Source: CAIZQW01 sp942493055
GTDB lineage: Bacteria; Verrucomicrobiota; Kiritimatiellia; RFP12; UBA1067
Direction of reading: 5' to 3'
Assembly (NCBI GenBank): GCA_942493055.1
Contig: OW818680.1
Location: 4,092,001 to 4,156,000, forward strand
Length of the DNA: 64,000 bases
The notes under the pieces are model-generated. The model was not told the DNA's origin, searched no databases, and worked only from the letters and a program-made list of their open reading frames with translations. Positions 43,952 through 52,039 of the stretch are shown here, in pieces (the stretch's first letter is position 1; each line of letters starts with the position of its first letter). Position numbers and translations under genes: made by a program.

Positions 43952-45274
43952 TTACCAGAGCTGGATCAGGGTCGCTGTGGCGGGCAAGAAGATCGGCAGC
44001 CCTGCAGCATTGTTGCTTGTGTTGTTATCCGGTTTGTCAGATGCGGTGAGAATCGCGGTATTGGTGCCCCAATAGCCTGACATATTCCAGACAACCGTGT
44101 CGACGCGGAGTGTGGCGACACCTCCGTCACCAAGGACAGGAATCGACCAGCGGTTCGTTTCCAGCGAGCCCAGTGTGGCGGAGCTGGCGTTAATATGTAA
44201 GCCGCCCGCCCATGTCAAATCAATCGACAGATTGCGCGCCGTATAGGGCCCCGCGTTTGTGGCAATAATATCAAACCAGAGTCCGCTGGCTGCCTGCGTG
44301 GCTGATGGGTGATTGGTCTGGCAGCGCCACGAAAGGCCGAGGTCTGCCGGGAATGTGATGCCCGTAACCTGATTGGTGATCCACTGAATACGCTGCGACG
44401 TGCGCGAACAGATCAGCAGGCAAGGTGCTGGCGAATCCTCCGGCGGGACCCACTGCCATCCTGTATCGCCTTGATAATAGAGCCCCGCACAATCATACAA
44501 AGAGGCATTAAACTGGCTCACAGGCGGATTGGTCGAGAGCGTAAAGGTTCCCGGGTGGACCGAGTAGTTAACCATGGCGACCTTCCATCCGCTGCCGGTC
44601 TTGATAAAACCAGGCCCCCCGCTGTCGCCGATCGAAAGCATACACTCGTCAGGGTCTCCGTTATTGTCAAAGGCGGCGAGTGCGCACAGGCCGTCATCGG
44701 TCGCGCCAACGGTCTGATTAATGCCCCAGCGGCGCGTTCCCCATGTGCAAGCCCACCAATTCGTGCCGGACCACAGCCAGCCGTTTGTGAAGGCGCCTGC
44801 TGTGACCCTGGCGCCGCGTTCAGCCCCGGTGCCCTGATAGACAACACGTGCATTCGTATCAATCTCGCTCTCGATGTTGATGCGTGCGATCCGTTCGTGG
44901 TTGGTCACGGCTGGCGTAAAAAAGTATATGGCCAGGTCGCTGCTGTTCGTCGTTGCGCGTGCTGTGAAGGTATGCTTGCCTTCAAGCAGGAAGGTGTCGT
45001 TGGTCTTGATTTCCCACATGTGGGCTGCTGTGAGCAGGGCGTTGGAATGAATGATGGTTCCGAGAAAGTTTGAATGGTTGAGCGTCCCGCCCGTGGCGTC
45101 AATCATCACCGTCTGCTGCCAGCCGCTCTGCGCCAGCGTTCCGGTCGGCGCCTGCTGATGATAATCCACCTCGTTCGTGACGCAAAAAACAAGCGCCTCT
45201 GAGCCGGAGTTCAGGAACAGGATCAGCAGAGCCACCATCCTTGCCAAAAATAATCTGTTGTCAGCCCTTCTCAT
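43952..45274 (-). CDS. Secreted trypsin-like serine protease with C-terminal beta domain
   Basis: 440 residues. A signal peptide covers about 8-27. The S1 catalytic triad is visible: H85 in LLTAAH, D113 in SSDLAIYFF, and S218 in GDSGGPG. The last 120 residues (LWFDIIATNAGPYTARNLSI, then TLRVDTVVWNMSG) resemble a CARDB/DUF11-type adhesion or cell-surface sandwich. It is convergent with pilT, 4 bp apart. The substrate is unknown; a role in pilin or surface-protein processing is conceivable only from position. Confidence 0.85.
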   Translation of the reverse strand: MRRADNRLFLARMVALLILFLNSGSEALVFCVTNEVDYHQQAPTGTLAQSGWQQTVMIDATGGTLNHSNFLGTIIHSNALLTAAHMWEIKTNDTFLLEGKHTFTARATTNSSDLAIYFFTPAVTNHERIARINIESEIDTNARVVYQGTGAERGARVTAGAFTNGWLWSGTNWWACTWGTRRWGINQTVGATDDGLCALAAFDNNGDPDECMLSIGDSGGPGFIKTGSGWKVAMVNYSVHPGTFTLSTNPPVSQFNASLYDCAGLYYQGDTGWQWVPPEDSPAPCLLICSRTSQRIQWITNQVTGITFPADLGLSWRCQTNHPSATQAASGLWFDIIATNAGPYTARNLSIDLTWAGGLHINASSATLGSLETNRWSIPVLGDGGVATLRVDTVVWNMSGYWGTNTAILTASDKPDNNTSNNAAGLPIFLPATATLIQLW

Positions 45275-45746
45275 GACACTAAAACAATCTCATAGTTCGC
45301 TGTTGCGGTCAAGAATCGTTTCCAATAACTTCAACTTCCTTGCCCACGAAATACACGAAAATCACGAAAAAAAGTGGGGATCTTTGTCTCCTTACTTAAT
45401 CTCTTTACTTTGTCTAGGATAGATTAAGGCAGGCGAAAAAGCACGGAAACAAAATGAGCTGGCGAGATCTTTTTGGAGTGCGGTGACAAGCAGCGTCGAA
45501 AGACGAGCGCGGCACCGCTCTTCTTGGTCTCGCAAAAGCGGCGTCGCGCGGAATACCGCTTGCTTCGCGCGTCTCCAAATCGCTTCGCAACGACTTTTTA
45601 TACATCATTCGTGCCGTTCGCGCTGTTCGATGTTAAAAAAGTGTCCAGTCAAGTCTCAAGTTTCCCCATTCCATTATTCCGTTCACCCCTCGACAGAAGT
45701 CAGCCAAAGTGGTATTCTAATGATTACAAAAGAAAGCGAGGTTCAC
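45275..45746. repeat. 470-bp intergenic region of decayed repeats
   Basis: No convincing gene. At 45346-45380 CACGAAATACACGAAAATCACGAAAAA is a repeat-like run, with a GC-rich inverted stretch at 45470-45600. At 45607-45640 a sequence matches the GxxExxY terminal repeat with a few changes (ATTCGTG, GTTCGCG, TTCG, ATG, TAAAAAA in the same order). GGAAT-type repeats follow at 45660-45680. Probably a remnant of several short mobile units. Confidence 0.5.
45690..45718 (+). promoter_or_regulatory. Sigma-70-type promoter of the DUF4282-like gene
   Basis: TCGACA (45690-45695) and TATTCT (45713-45718) are 17 bp apart, 28 bp before the ATG. Confidence 0.45.
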
Positions 45747-46340
45747 ATGAATAAATCAGGAATACGAACAAACGTCGATGTCAATAAGCTGGTTGAGTTC
45801 TTCTCGTTTCGCGTCATGTTGATGCCGCGAATCATCATCATGCTGAATCTCCTTGTAACGGTCCTGGGCGTGGCTGCTTTGATCGGGCTTCCTGTGGCCA
45901 TGCTCTATTTCGGTGTGACTGAAGGTGAGGCGCGGAGCGAGATCATCCGCAAATGTGGCGAGAGCTTTGTGGGTGTTCTCCTCGGGTTGCTGGCGTGCCG
46001 CCTGGCCTTCGAATATCTGATTCTCTTCTTCCGGATGAACGAGACGCTGACGGAAATTCTACGGAAGAGCGATGCGCTTCCGCCGAGCCCTGCTCCTGTG
46101 TTTGACATCCATCAGTTCCCCTCACGCCTGGACACTGAGCCGCCGATCACCCTGACCCCCCCGGAACCCGTCTATGTTGCTCCGGCGTTGCCTCAGCTGC
46201 AACCTGAGAACGAGATCCGTCCCGGAGACATCGTCTTCGATTGCCCCTACTGCGGGCACAACCATGCCATCTCGCCCAAGGGCGCAGGCATTAACGTCAA
46301 CTGCATGAAATGCGGCAAGAGCATTACCGTGCCCCAATAA
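45747..46340 (+). CDS. DUF4282-like membrane protein with zinc ribbon
   Basis: 197 residues from ATG at 45747. The N-terminal half fits DUF4282: VEFFSFRVMLMPRIIIMLNL, a second helix (FVGVLLGLLACRLAFEYLIL) and FRMNETLTEIL. A proline-rich linker (100-150) leads to a C-terminal zinc ribbon CPYCGHNH ... CMKCGK. An earlier in-frame start at 45483 would begin in repeat DNA and is rejected. The zinc ribbon resembles that of the kinase at 16836. It lies before the second minor-pilin operon; function unknown. Confidence 0.75.
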   Translation: MNKSGIRTNVDVNKLVEFFSFRVMLMPRIIIMLNLLVTVLGVAALIGLPVAMLYFGVTEGEARSEIIRKCGESFVGVLLGLLACRLAFEYLILFFRMNETLTEILRKSDALPPSPAPVFDIHQFPSRLDTEPPITLTPPEPVYVAPALPQLQPENEIRPGDIVFDCPYCGHNHAISPKGAGINVNCMKCGKSITVPQ

Positions 46341-46513
46341 AAATAAAAACAAAAATACCGTTCGGGGAACTCTCGGGTTGACAGGGGGGTGCCGGGTTTG
46401 TTATCGTTATTAATAATTTACGGGTTATTTTTGTGGAAGGGTCATAGACCGTTCCTCATGCTTTTTTCAGGTTGTTGAGTTCAGGTCCTAACGTCATGTT
46501 AATCTGGAACACC
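46341..46513. other. Short intergenic region with one promoter
   Basis: AT-rich run of A/T words to 46365, then the promoter at 46378-46407. The motif TAGACCGT at 46445 recurs at 54603. No other structure seen. Confidence 0.4.
46378..46407 (+). promoter_or_regulatory. Promoter of the second minor-pilin operon
   Basis: A consensus -35 TTGACA (46378-46383) and TATCGT (46402-46407) are 18 bp apart, about 105 bp before the first gene. No sigma-54 site is seen here, unlike the first minor-pilin operon. Confidence 0.5.
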
Positions 46514-47014
46514 ATGAAGCGGATGTTGACGCTCCGGGAAGACCGGCGAGTCAAAGCTCCCCACGTGAGGTGTCTGAGACAAAAAGGGTTCACATTAGTT
46601 GAAGTCCTCTTTGCCTCGACGATATCATTGCTGCTGCTGGTGAGTCTGCTGGAGACGTTGACTGCCTGCCGGCGGATGGCTGCGAATGTCAAGTGGCACT
46701 TGGCTGCGGATGCCCTCGCATACGATACGGCGTGGGCTTATTTCAATCAGCAGACCGCGTGGTTCGATGCGCAGTTTCCCGAGGCACAGGCCAAATGGGA
46801 GCCCGTGCCTGCGGAGAGGTCCTCGGCCTGGTCTGAAAATAGGCCGGCCTCGCTTTTTTGGTCTGTCACGCCGGTCGGCGTGCCCACCACCCATTGGATC
46901 ATCCGGACGAATGTGCAGTGGCCGCTGCCCAACGGCGGCTTTGCCAGGTTGCCGAATGATTATGTGATCGAACGATGCAGGGCTGACAGAAACCTATTCA
47001 GGGCAACGAAGTGA
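46514..47014 (+). CDS. Minor prepilin (PilV-like), long leader
   Basis: 166 residues from ATG at 46514, chosen for the GGA seven bases upstream; TTG at 46472 and ATG at 46496 are earlier options. The leader is about 25 residues and cut before FTLVE (RQKG-F), followed by a hydrophobic helix (STISLLLLVSLLETLTA). The C-terminal part is rich in Trp and Pro. It overlaps the next gene by 4 bp (GTGA). Confidence 0.78.
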   Translation: MKRMLTLREDRRVKAPHVRCLRQKGFTLVEVLFASTISLLLLVSLLETLTACRRMAANVKWHLAADALAYDTAWAYFNQQTAWFDAQFPEAQAKWEPVPAERSSAWSENRPASLFWSVTPVGVPTTHWIIRTNVQWPLPNGGFARLPNDYVIERCRADRNLFRATK

Positions 47015-47559
47015 AACGGTCTGCCACACAGGAGTCTAACAGGTGCCGGGCACGTTATCGGCGCGGCTTCACCTTAATCGAAGTGATGGTCTCGACCGCG
47101 CTGACCCTGGTGGTCATGACTCAGGTTGTCATGGCGATTATCTCCTGCCAGCGCATGCTTGAAGCGACCTTCGCAGACATGGAACTGTCCCTTCAGTCCC
47201 GGGCACTCCGGGAAAAACTCTTGTACAACATCAATGAGGATGGTGGCCTGATGAACGCCTGTCAGAGTGAAGTGTCGCTCGTGAACGGCAATAATAACAA
47301 GGGCGACGGAATCAGCTTCAAGCCTAATAAGGGCAAGAAAAACAGGCTTCTGATGGGCGGCAAGAAGAAGCTGGTTGCTGATCTGAACCGGCACGAGAAG
47401 TGGCTGGATTGCGGCACGATGGTCTTTCAAGGCACGAATGTCTTTGGTTTGTACATGACGAACGGTACCATCGAGGTGAATCTGGATGTGGTCATCCCGA
47501 TCGCAAATCGTCGATATCAGCAGCAAAACATGGTCAAAGCGCAAATCATGAACGAATGA
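47011..47559 (+). CDS. Minor prepilin (PilW-like)
   Basis: 182 residues from GTG at 47011 overlapping the previous stop. Leader ends RRG before FTLIE, then a hydrophobic helix (STALTLVVMTQVVMAIIS). A helix with SLQSRALREKLLYNINEDGG follows, then a Lys/Gly/Asn-rich loop (about 95-125) and beta strands. Typical PilW/PilJ-type N-terminus; rest unrecognised. Confidence 0.82.
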   Translation: MKRSATQESNRCRARYRRGFTLIEVMVSTALTLVVMTQVVMAIISCQRMLEATFADMELSLQSRALREKLLYNINEDGGLMNACQSEVSLVNGNNNKGDGISFKPNKGKKNRLLMGGKKKLVADLNRHEKWLDCGTMVFQGTNVFGLYMTNGTIEVNLDVVIPIANRRYQQQNMVKAQIMNE

Positions 47560-47573
47560 GAGAAGGAGGAATC

Positions 47574-49316
47574 ATGCAGAAGAGATCCTCGCAAAGGGGT
47601 TTTGTATTGCCGGTCGTGGTCTGCTCCATTCTGGTGGTGGCGATCATTGCCGGAGGTGTCTTCAACTACGCACTGTACGGCACCCGCACAGCGGCTGTCT
47701 ACACGACTGCGTCCCAATGCCGGCTCGCGGCGCAGACAGCGTTGGATCGCACAAAGGTGGATATCCTGCAGCAGTTTAAGGGGTATTATCGCGCATACCC
47801 GTCGACCTGGAATGTCCTCTCCTGGTTTGACTCCTATACGGCTCAGAATGTGGGCGTATTAGGGTACGCCTGCGCAATGATGCAGGATGCGACAGTGAAC
47901 GGGCAGACGGTCTCCGTCACCATTCAAGGCATCAACCGCTCCCTTGCGGGGGAGGCGCTCCAATATGCACGTGTCACGTTGCAGGCACGGGCAACCCAGA
48001 AAACCCCCACAGGGATATCCGTCTCAAAGGTGATCGAGGAGACCGTTGAATATGCGCTCCGCCGGTCAACCGTTTTCGACCATGCCTACTTTATCAATAA
48101 CTATGGCTGGTTCCAGGGATCCGGCTGTACGGCGAACGGGAATATCCGGGCGAACGGGAATATGGCGTTGGACAGCTATTCATACATCAACGGGTTCGCT
48201 TTTGCAGCTCCCAACACGGAACTGGGCGCCCCCGGCGTGATCAACGTGACGGGCGGCGGCAATACGCGTTTTATGACCCAAAGTGATTATTGGGCGAGCG
48301 TCGGTACGCGGGCGCGGCCGACAAACCCACCCTCGTCCGCGTCCGCCGCATGGGCCATGGGCTACGAGGCCAATGGCGTGTTGCTCTCCTATCAGGAGAC
48401 CTTGGAGATGCCGTTCCTGGGCGATCTGGAGGGGTATCGCACTGTTGCCGACAATATGAACGGCACGATCAAGCAGAACGGAAAGACGCTCGTCGCAGGG
48501 TGCTACAGCGGGACCGGACCTTCGGGCCTGGCAAACGGGGTCGACAAGGGGAGCATCGTGTTGGACGGGACCTCCAAGCCCATTGAGATTTCCGGTCCTG
48601 TGGTCATCGATGGCGACGTGATTATCAAAGGGACCGTTAAGGGCCAGGGCGCGATCTACGCGGGCCGCAATGTCCATATCGTCGGCGACGTGACGTACGG
48701 CGATGCGCCCGCCTGGACGAAACCCGACACCAACCCCCAGCAGACCGTCAAAAACAATGTGAAAAAGGATATGCTGGGGTTGGTCGCGAAAGGCAATATT
48801 GTGCTGGGCGACTATACGGATACGGCGTGGGTGAGTGCGACAAAACCCTATATTACGCCCCCCTTTGTTAAACCGTACACCTGTGACATCACCGATTCAT
48901 CGATCGGTTACGGCTCCACGTTTAATGGCAACTACACAGCCCTGGACAGCGGAGAAAAGATCACGTACACCTATAATTCAACGACAAAAAAATACGAGCC
49001 GAGTGGTAAGTCAGCCCGGAAATATTACGAGAGTATGGTCGGCGACAAGAAGGTGAAAGACAGTGTCCAGTCAGCGGCGATCACGCGGGTGGATGCGGTG
49101 CTCTTTAATAATCATGCGGTCATGGGCCGGGTGGGGCAGTGCCAATTCAACGGTGCCCTGGTGAGCCGGGACGAAGGAATCATCTACAGCACCTCCGTGA
49201 AATTCAACTGGGATATCCGTCTGGGCTCGCGCAGTCCAGACGGCCTGGACTTTTTTATCTACTTGCCAATGTCTGTGGCGGACCCCCGTGTGGTCGGCTG
49301 GCGGGAGGTCCTTTAA
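47574..49316 (+). CDS. PilX-like minor pilus protein with solenoid region
   Basis: 580 residues from ATG at 47574, supported by AAGGAGG four bases upstream. Short basic N-terminus, hydrophobic helix (LPVVVCSILVVAIIAGGVFN) and AAQTALDRTKVDIL as in PilX/GspK. Middle and late parts hold glycine-turn repeats (GPVVIDGDVIIKGTVKGQGA, GRNVHIVGDV) like the protein at 28258. RDEGIIYSTSVKFNWDIRLG near the end. Its stop TAA overlaps the next ATG by one base. It probably caps or initiates a pilus of special composition. Confidence 0.8.
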   Translation: MQKRSSQRGFVLPVVVCSILVVAIIAGGVFNYALYGTRTAAVYTTASQCRLAAQTALDRTKVDILQQFKGYYRAYPSTWNVLSWFDSYTAQNVGVLGYACAMMQDATVNGQTVSVTIQGINRSLAGEALQYARVTLQARATQKTPTGISVSKVIEETVEYALRRSTVFDHAYFINNYGWFQGSGCTANGNIRANGNMALDSYSYINGFAFAAPNTELGAPGVINVTGGGNTRFMTQSDYWASVGTRARPTNPPSSASAAWAMGYEANGVLLSYQETLEMPFLGDLEGYRTVADNMNGTIKQNGKTLVAGCYSGTGPSGLANGVDKGSIVLDGTSKPIEISGPVVIDGDVIIKGTVKGQGAIYAGRNVHIVGDVTYGDAPAWTKPDTNPQQTVKNNVKKDMLGLVAKGNIVLGDYTDTAWVSATKPYITPPFVKPYTCDITDSSIGYGSTFNGNYTALDSGEKITYTYNSTTKKYEPSGKSARKYYESMVGDKKVKDSVQSAAITRVDAVLFNNHAVMGRVGQCQFNGALVSRDEGIIYSTSVKFNWDIRLGSRSPDGLDFFIYLPMSVADPRVVGWREVL

Positions 49317-49813
49317 TGAGAGCTCATGTCTGTTGTTGTGTGGCGCTGCTGCTCCTCGGTTCAGGCAGGGTCTGTGCGATGAGAGAAGAGACGGCGTCTG
49401 CCGACCAGATGGTGCTCGACCAGGTGTTGCGGGACTCGCGCGAGACAGACCTGAAGAGCGGCCACGAAGGGGAGGCGGCCAGACGCGCAGAAGCTCAAAA
49501 AAAGGTTGAGGACCTGCGCAATATCCCCCCCGAGCGGGTGCAGGACTGGATGGACGGAAAACTCTCAGCAGCCGAGCTCGAAAAGGTGGCTGCCCTGCCA
49601 CAAAAGAAGCTTGCCGAGGTCAACATGAGGCTGCCGCGCACGCGGGTGAACCGCCTCGCCCTGCTCAGCGTGGCGACCTTGCTCCTGACCCTTTTGTATG
49701 GGGTGTATCGCAGGAGGACGCTAAAAGCTGCAATCACAAAAGGCAGCGGGCCAAATGTAAGCAATCCCCCCAACGCCAACGCAGCACATCGGACGTGGAC
49801 GATTGGGCATTAA
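49316..49813 (+). CDS. Small membrane protein at the end of the prepilin operon
   Basis: 165 residues. The start overlaps the previous stop by one base (TAATG). A Cys-rich signal sequence (HVCCCVALLLLGSG) is followed by a charged helical domain (QKKVEDLRNIPPERVQDWMD) and a C-terminal transmembrane helix (LALLSVATLLLTLLYGVYRR). No family recognised. Its place suggests an assembly or anchoring role for the PilX-like protein before it. Confidence 0.65.
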   Translation: MRAHVCCCVALLLLGSGRVCAMREETASADQMVLDQVLRDSRETDLKSGHEGEAARRAEAQKKVEDLRNIPPERVQDWMDGKLSAAELEKVAALPQKKLAEVNMRLPRTRVNRLALLSVATLLLTLLYGVYRRRTLKAAITKGSGPNVSNPPNANAAHRTWTIGH

Positions 49814-49819
49814 AGGCCA

Positions 49820-51358
49820 CTACGGCTTTTCAACATTCACGTTGAAGAAGCGGCTGGCGCTGTTGGTGGGGCCCCAGTCGGAATCCGTGAGTTGGCCTTT
49901 GCCTTGAACCGTATAGACACGGTCAGGATAGTTGGGCGACCACGAGATGTAAGGGGTCTGGTTGGTGAGTGAGATCGAAGCCGTGAAAGTGCTCGCTGCA
50001 TTCGTCGGGACCAGTCCAGCGACATACGACTCCCAGACAGCAAAGCTGTTCGCACCGTCTGAGTTCGCCAGCTCCTCGTACTCGTTTTCCGGCGTCGAGG
50101 GATAGTACTCGGCAAGCCACTCGTAAGGGACCTCCACGGGCGTTGAGGTCGTGAAGAGAAGGCTGTTGGTATCCGCCACAGCCGTGAAGACGTTCAGCCC
50201 CGTCTCGAGCACAGGGAACTTTGTATCACCATGAGATTCCTGCGGGATGTTGTTGCAGCGTACCCGGTAGGTATTTGCTGCTGTGAGCGAGAGCGCGATG
50301 GACTGATAATCGACAGTTGCGACAACGTTCGTCACCACCGAGCCGCTCCGGAGGACGGTGTTAGTCGTCCCGGCTGTCTTCGGATTGTAATAGTTGAGCT
50401 GTATCACATAGCCGTCTCCCGTAACAGTGCTATCGGCGTCATGGATGGCCGGAAGGGTGCCGTCGCTGAAGGCGGCGACCTTGGTGGACGGACTGATCGA
50501 GATAATGCCGCCGTCCCCCTCTTCGCCGCCGCCGATGCCGGCCGCCTTTTCGCCCGCCTGCGCAGTTACGCGCGCAGTGCCTGAAAAGGTGATCGTGCCC
50601 CCCGCGCCGCCGACATAATCGCTGTAAGAGCTTGAACCGCCGCCGCCGATACCGGCTGCGCCGCCCAAGGTGTCAAGCCAGACGCTGGTGCCTCCGTTGC
50701 CGCCCTTGGCAATCACGACCGCATTGCTCGAAATCGTAATGAGGCCGCCGTCAGTCGCCTCTCCGCCGCCGATACCGGCACCGCCCATGCCGCCGGTAGC
50801 GATCACGGTTGCGCGGCCTTCAATGGTGACTTCACCGCAAGCACCATAGAAGTCACCGCCAATGCCTGCGCTGGATTCTCCGCCGTTGGCAACCAGCGTG
50901 CCGCTTCCCAGGATCCTCAGCTTGGCAATGCCGTTATCATCGGAGACCTTAATGCCGGGGTATCCTGCTGCAGTTGTTGTGAGTTCATTGCTGGTGCCTG
51001 CTGCCAGGAAGAGCCGGACGCTGGACTGATAGATCAAGGTCATCGGTGCGTTGGCGCTGGACTGAATCAGGACATTGCTCAACGTAATAAGCGTCTCATA
51101 CCCGGACGAGGTCCACGGCGTGTTAATCAAGATGACATTCTCCGTCACGGCGCTGTTGCCGCAGATCAGAATGTTCGAGAAGCTCCCGTTGTTAAACACG
51201 TAGGTGTCTGTGTGTTCATTTTGCGTGACTTCCAGGTCGTCACCGTTTTGAGAGAACAAAAGGTTCCCGAGTGTGATATCGTAACGCTGAGCCATGCTGG
51301 TCGCGGCAGCGAACAAGAGCACGAACACAGTTGAAAAGAGGTGCTGTTTCAGGTTCAT
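49820..51358 (-). CDS. Secreted glycine-rich repeat protein
   Basis: 512 residues from ATG at 51358 (AGG five bases upstream); a GTG two codons earlier is the alternative. Signal peptide ends near LFAAATSMAQ. Residues 150-310 hold repeats of AGIGGGE / GGIGGG type (GGAGIGGGEATDGGLITISS, GAAGIGGGGSSS), like secreted carbohydrate-binding or fimbrial-type beta-solenoids of gut bacteria. The C-terminal 60 residues (VYTVQGKGQLTDSDWGPTN) match a repeat that ends many surface proteins of PVC bacteria. Convergent with the small membrane gene, 6 bp apart. Confidence 0.75.
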   Translation of the reverse strand: MNLKQHLFSTVFVLLFAAATSMAQRYDITLGNLLFSQNGDDLEVTQNEHTDTYVFNNGSFSNILICGNSAVTENVILINTPWTSSGYETLITLSNVLIQSSANAPMTLIYQSSVRLFLAAGTSNELTTTAAGYPGIKVSDDNGIAKLRILGSGTLVANGGESSAGIGGDFYGACGEVTIEGRATVIATGGMGGAGIGGGEATDGGLITISSNAVVIAKGGNGGTSVWLDTLGGAAGIGGGGSSSYSDYVGGAGGTITFSGTARVTAQAGEKAAGIGGGEEGDGGIISISPSTKVAAFSDGTLPAIHDADSTVTGDGYVIQLNYYNPKTAGTTNTVLRSGSVVTNVVATVDYQSIALSLTAANTYRVRCNNIPQESHGDTKFPVLETGLNVFTAVADTNSLLFTTSTPVEVPYEWLAEYYPSTPENEYEELANSDGANSFAVWESYVAGLVPTNAASTFTASISLTNQTPYISWSPNYPDRVYTVQGKGQLTDSDWGPTNSASRFFNVNVEKP

Positions 51359-51364
51359 ATTCAC

Positions 51365-51613
51365 CTTTCTTTAATTTAAATTAACTTTTTTAAGCGTAAC
51401 ACTTACGTATGGAGAAGTCCAATCCAATTTATGGGGCAAAATGTGTTGACCCCTGCCCCATGCTCCTATAATATGACGCTCAAGAGAAGGAATAGTGGAA
51501 TGCTGGAATCTTGGAATTTTGAAACTGGAGGACGCAGCTTTATCAACGAATTAAACGAATGGAACGAATTAGAATTAGCTTAATTCGTTTAATTAGTTGA
51601 AAAAAGTGAAGTT
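51365..51613. repeat. Intergenic gap with GGAAT- and AACGAATT-type repeats
   Basis: 51486-51530 holds TGGAATGCTGGAATCTTGGAA; 51541-51600 holds GAATTAAACGAATGGAACG and its inverted copy TTAATTCGTTTAATTAG. The stretch at 51440-51480 has TTGACC and TATAATATG but spaced for no clear promoter. No gene. Confidence 0.5.
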
Positions 51614-52039
51614 ATGGACAAGCTAATAGATCTTGTGCTGACGCTTTTCCGCGAGCCGCGATACCAGCCCTTGCGGTATCTCGCCGTGGGCGGATGGAAC
51701 ACCGTGTTTGGAGCCTTCGTCTACGCGGCCTTGCACTATTTTTTGAATACGCGCGTCCACTATCTCATACTCGTCATCCCCGCCAATATCATCGCCATTA
51801 CCAACGCCTTCCTCTGCTACAAGTATATTGTGTTCCAGTCCCGAAGCAACGGCTGGAAAGAGTATTTCAAATGCTATCTGGTCTATGGCTGGATCGCGCT
51901 GATCAACGCCGGTGTCTTGGCCTTGCTGGTTAACTTCGCCCACCTCCACCCCTCCATCGCCAACTGCTTTTGTATCCTCACCGCCACCCTCATCAGCTAC
52001 TTCAGCCACAAATACTTTTCCTTTGGAGTCAAGAAATGA
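51614..52039 (+). CDS. GtrA-like membrane protein
   Basis: 141 residues with four hydrophobic helices, the GtrA size. The family features are QPLRYLAVGGWNTVFG near 18-33, AITNAFLCYKYIVF near 61-74 and SYFSHKYFSF at the end. GtrA-type flippases move lipid-linked sugars across the inner membrane. Overlaps the next gene by 4 bp, linking it with the YfhO-like protein. Confidence 0.9.
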   Translation: MDKLIDLVLTLFREPRYQPLRYLAVGGWNTVFGAFVYAALHYFLNTRVHYLILVIPANIIAITNAFLCYKYIVFQSRSNGWKEYFKCYLVYGWIALINAGVLALLVNFAHLHPSIANCFCILTATLISYFSHKYFSFGVKK

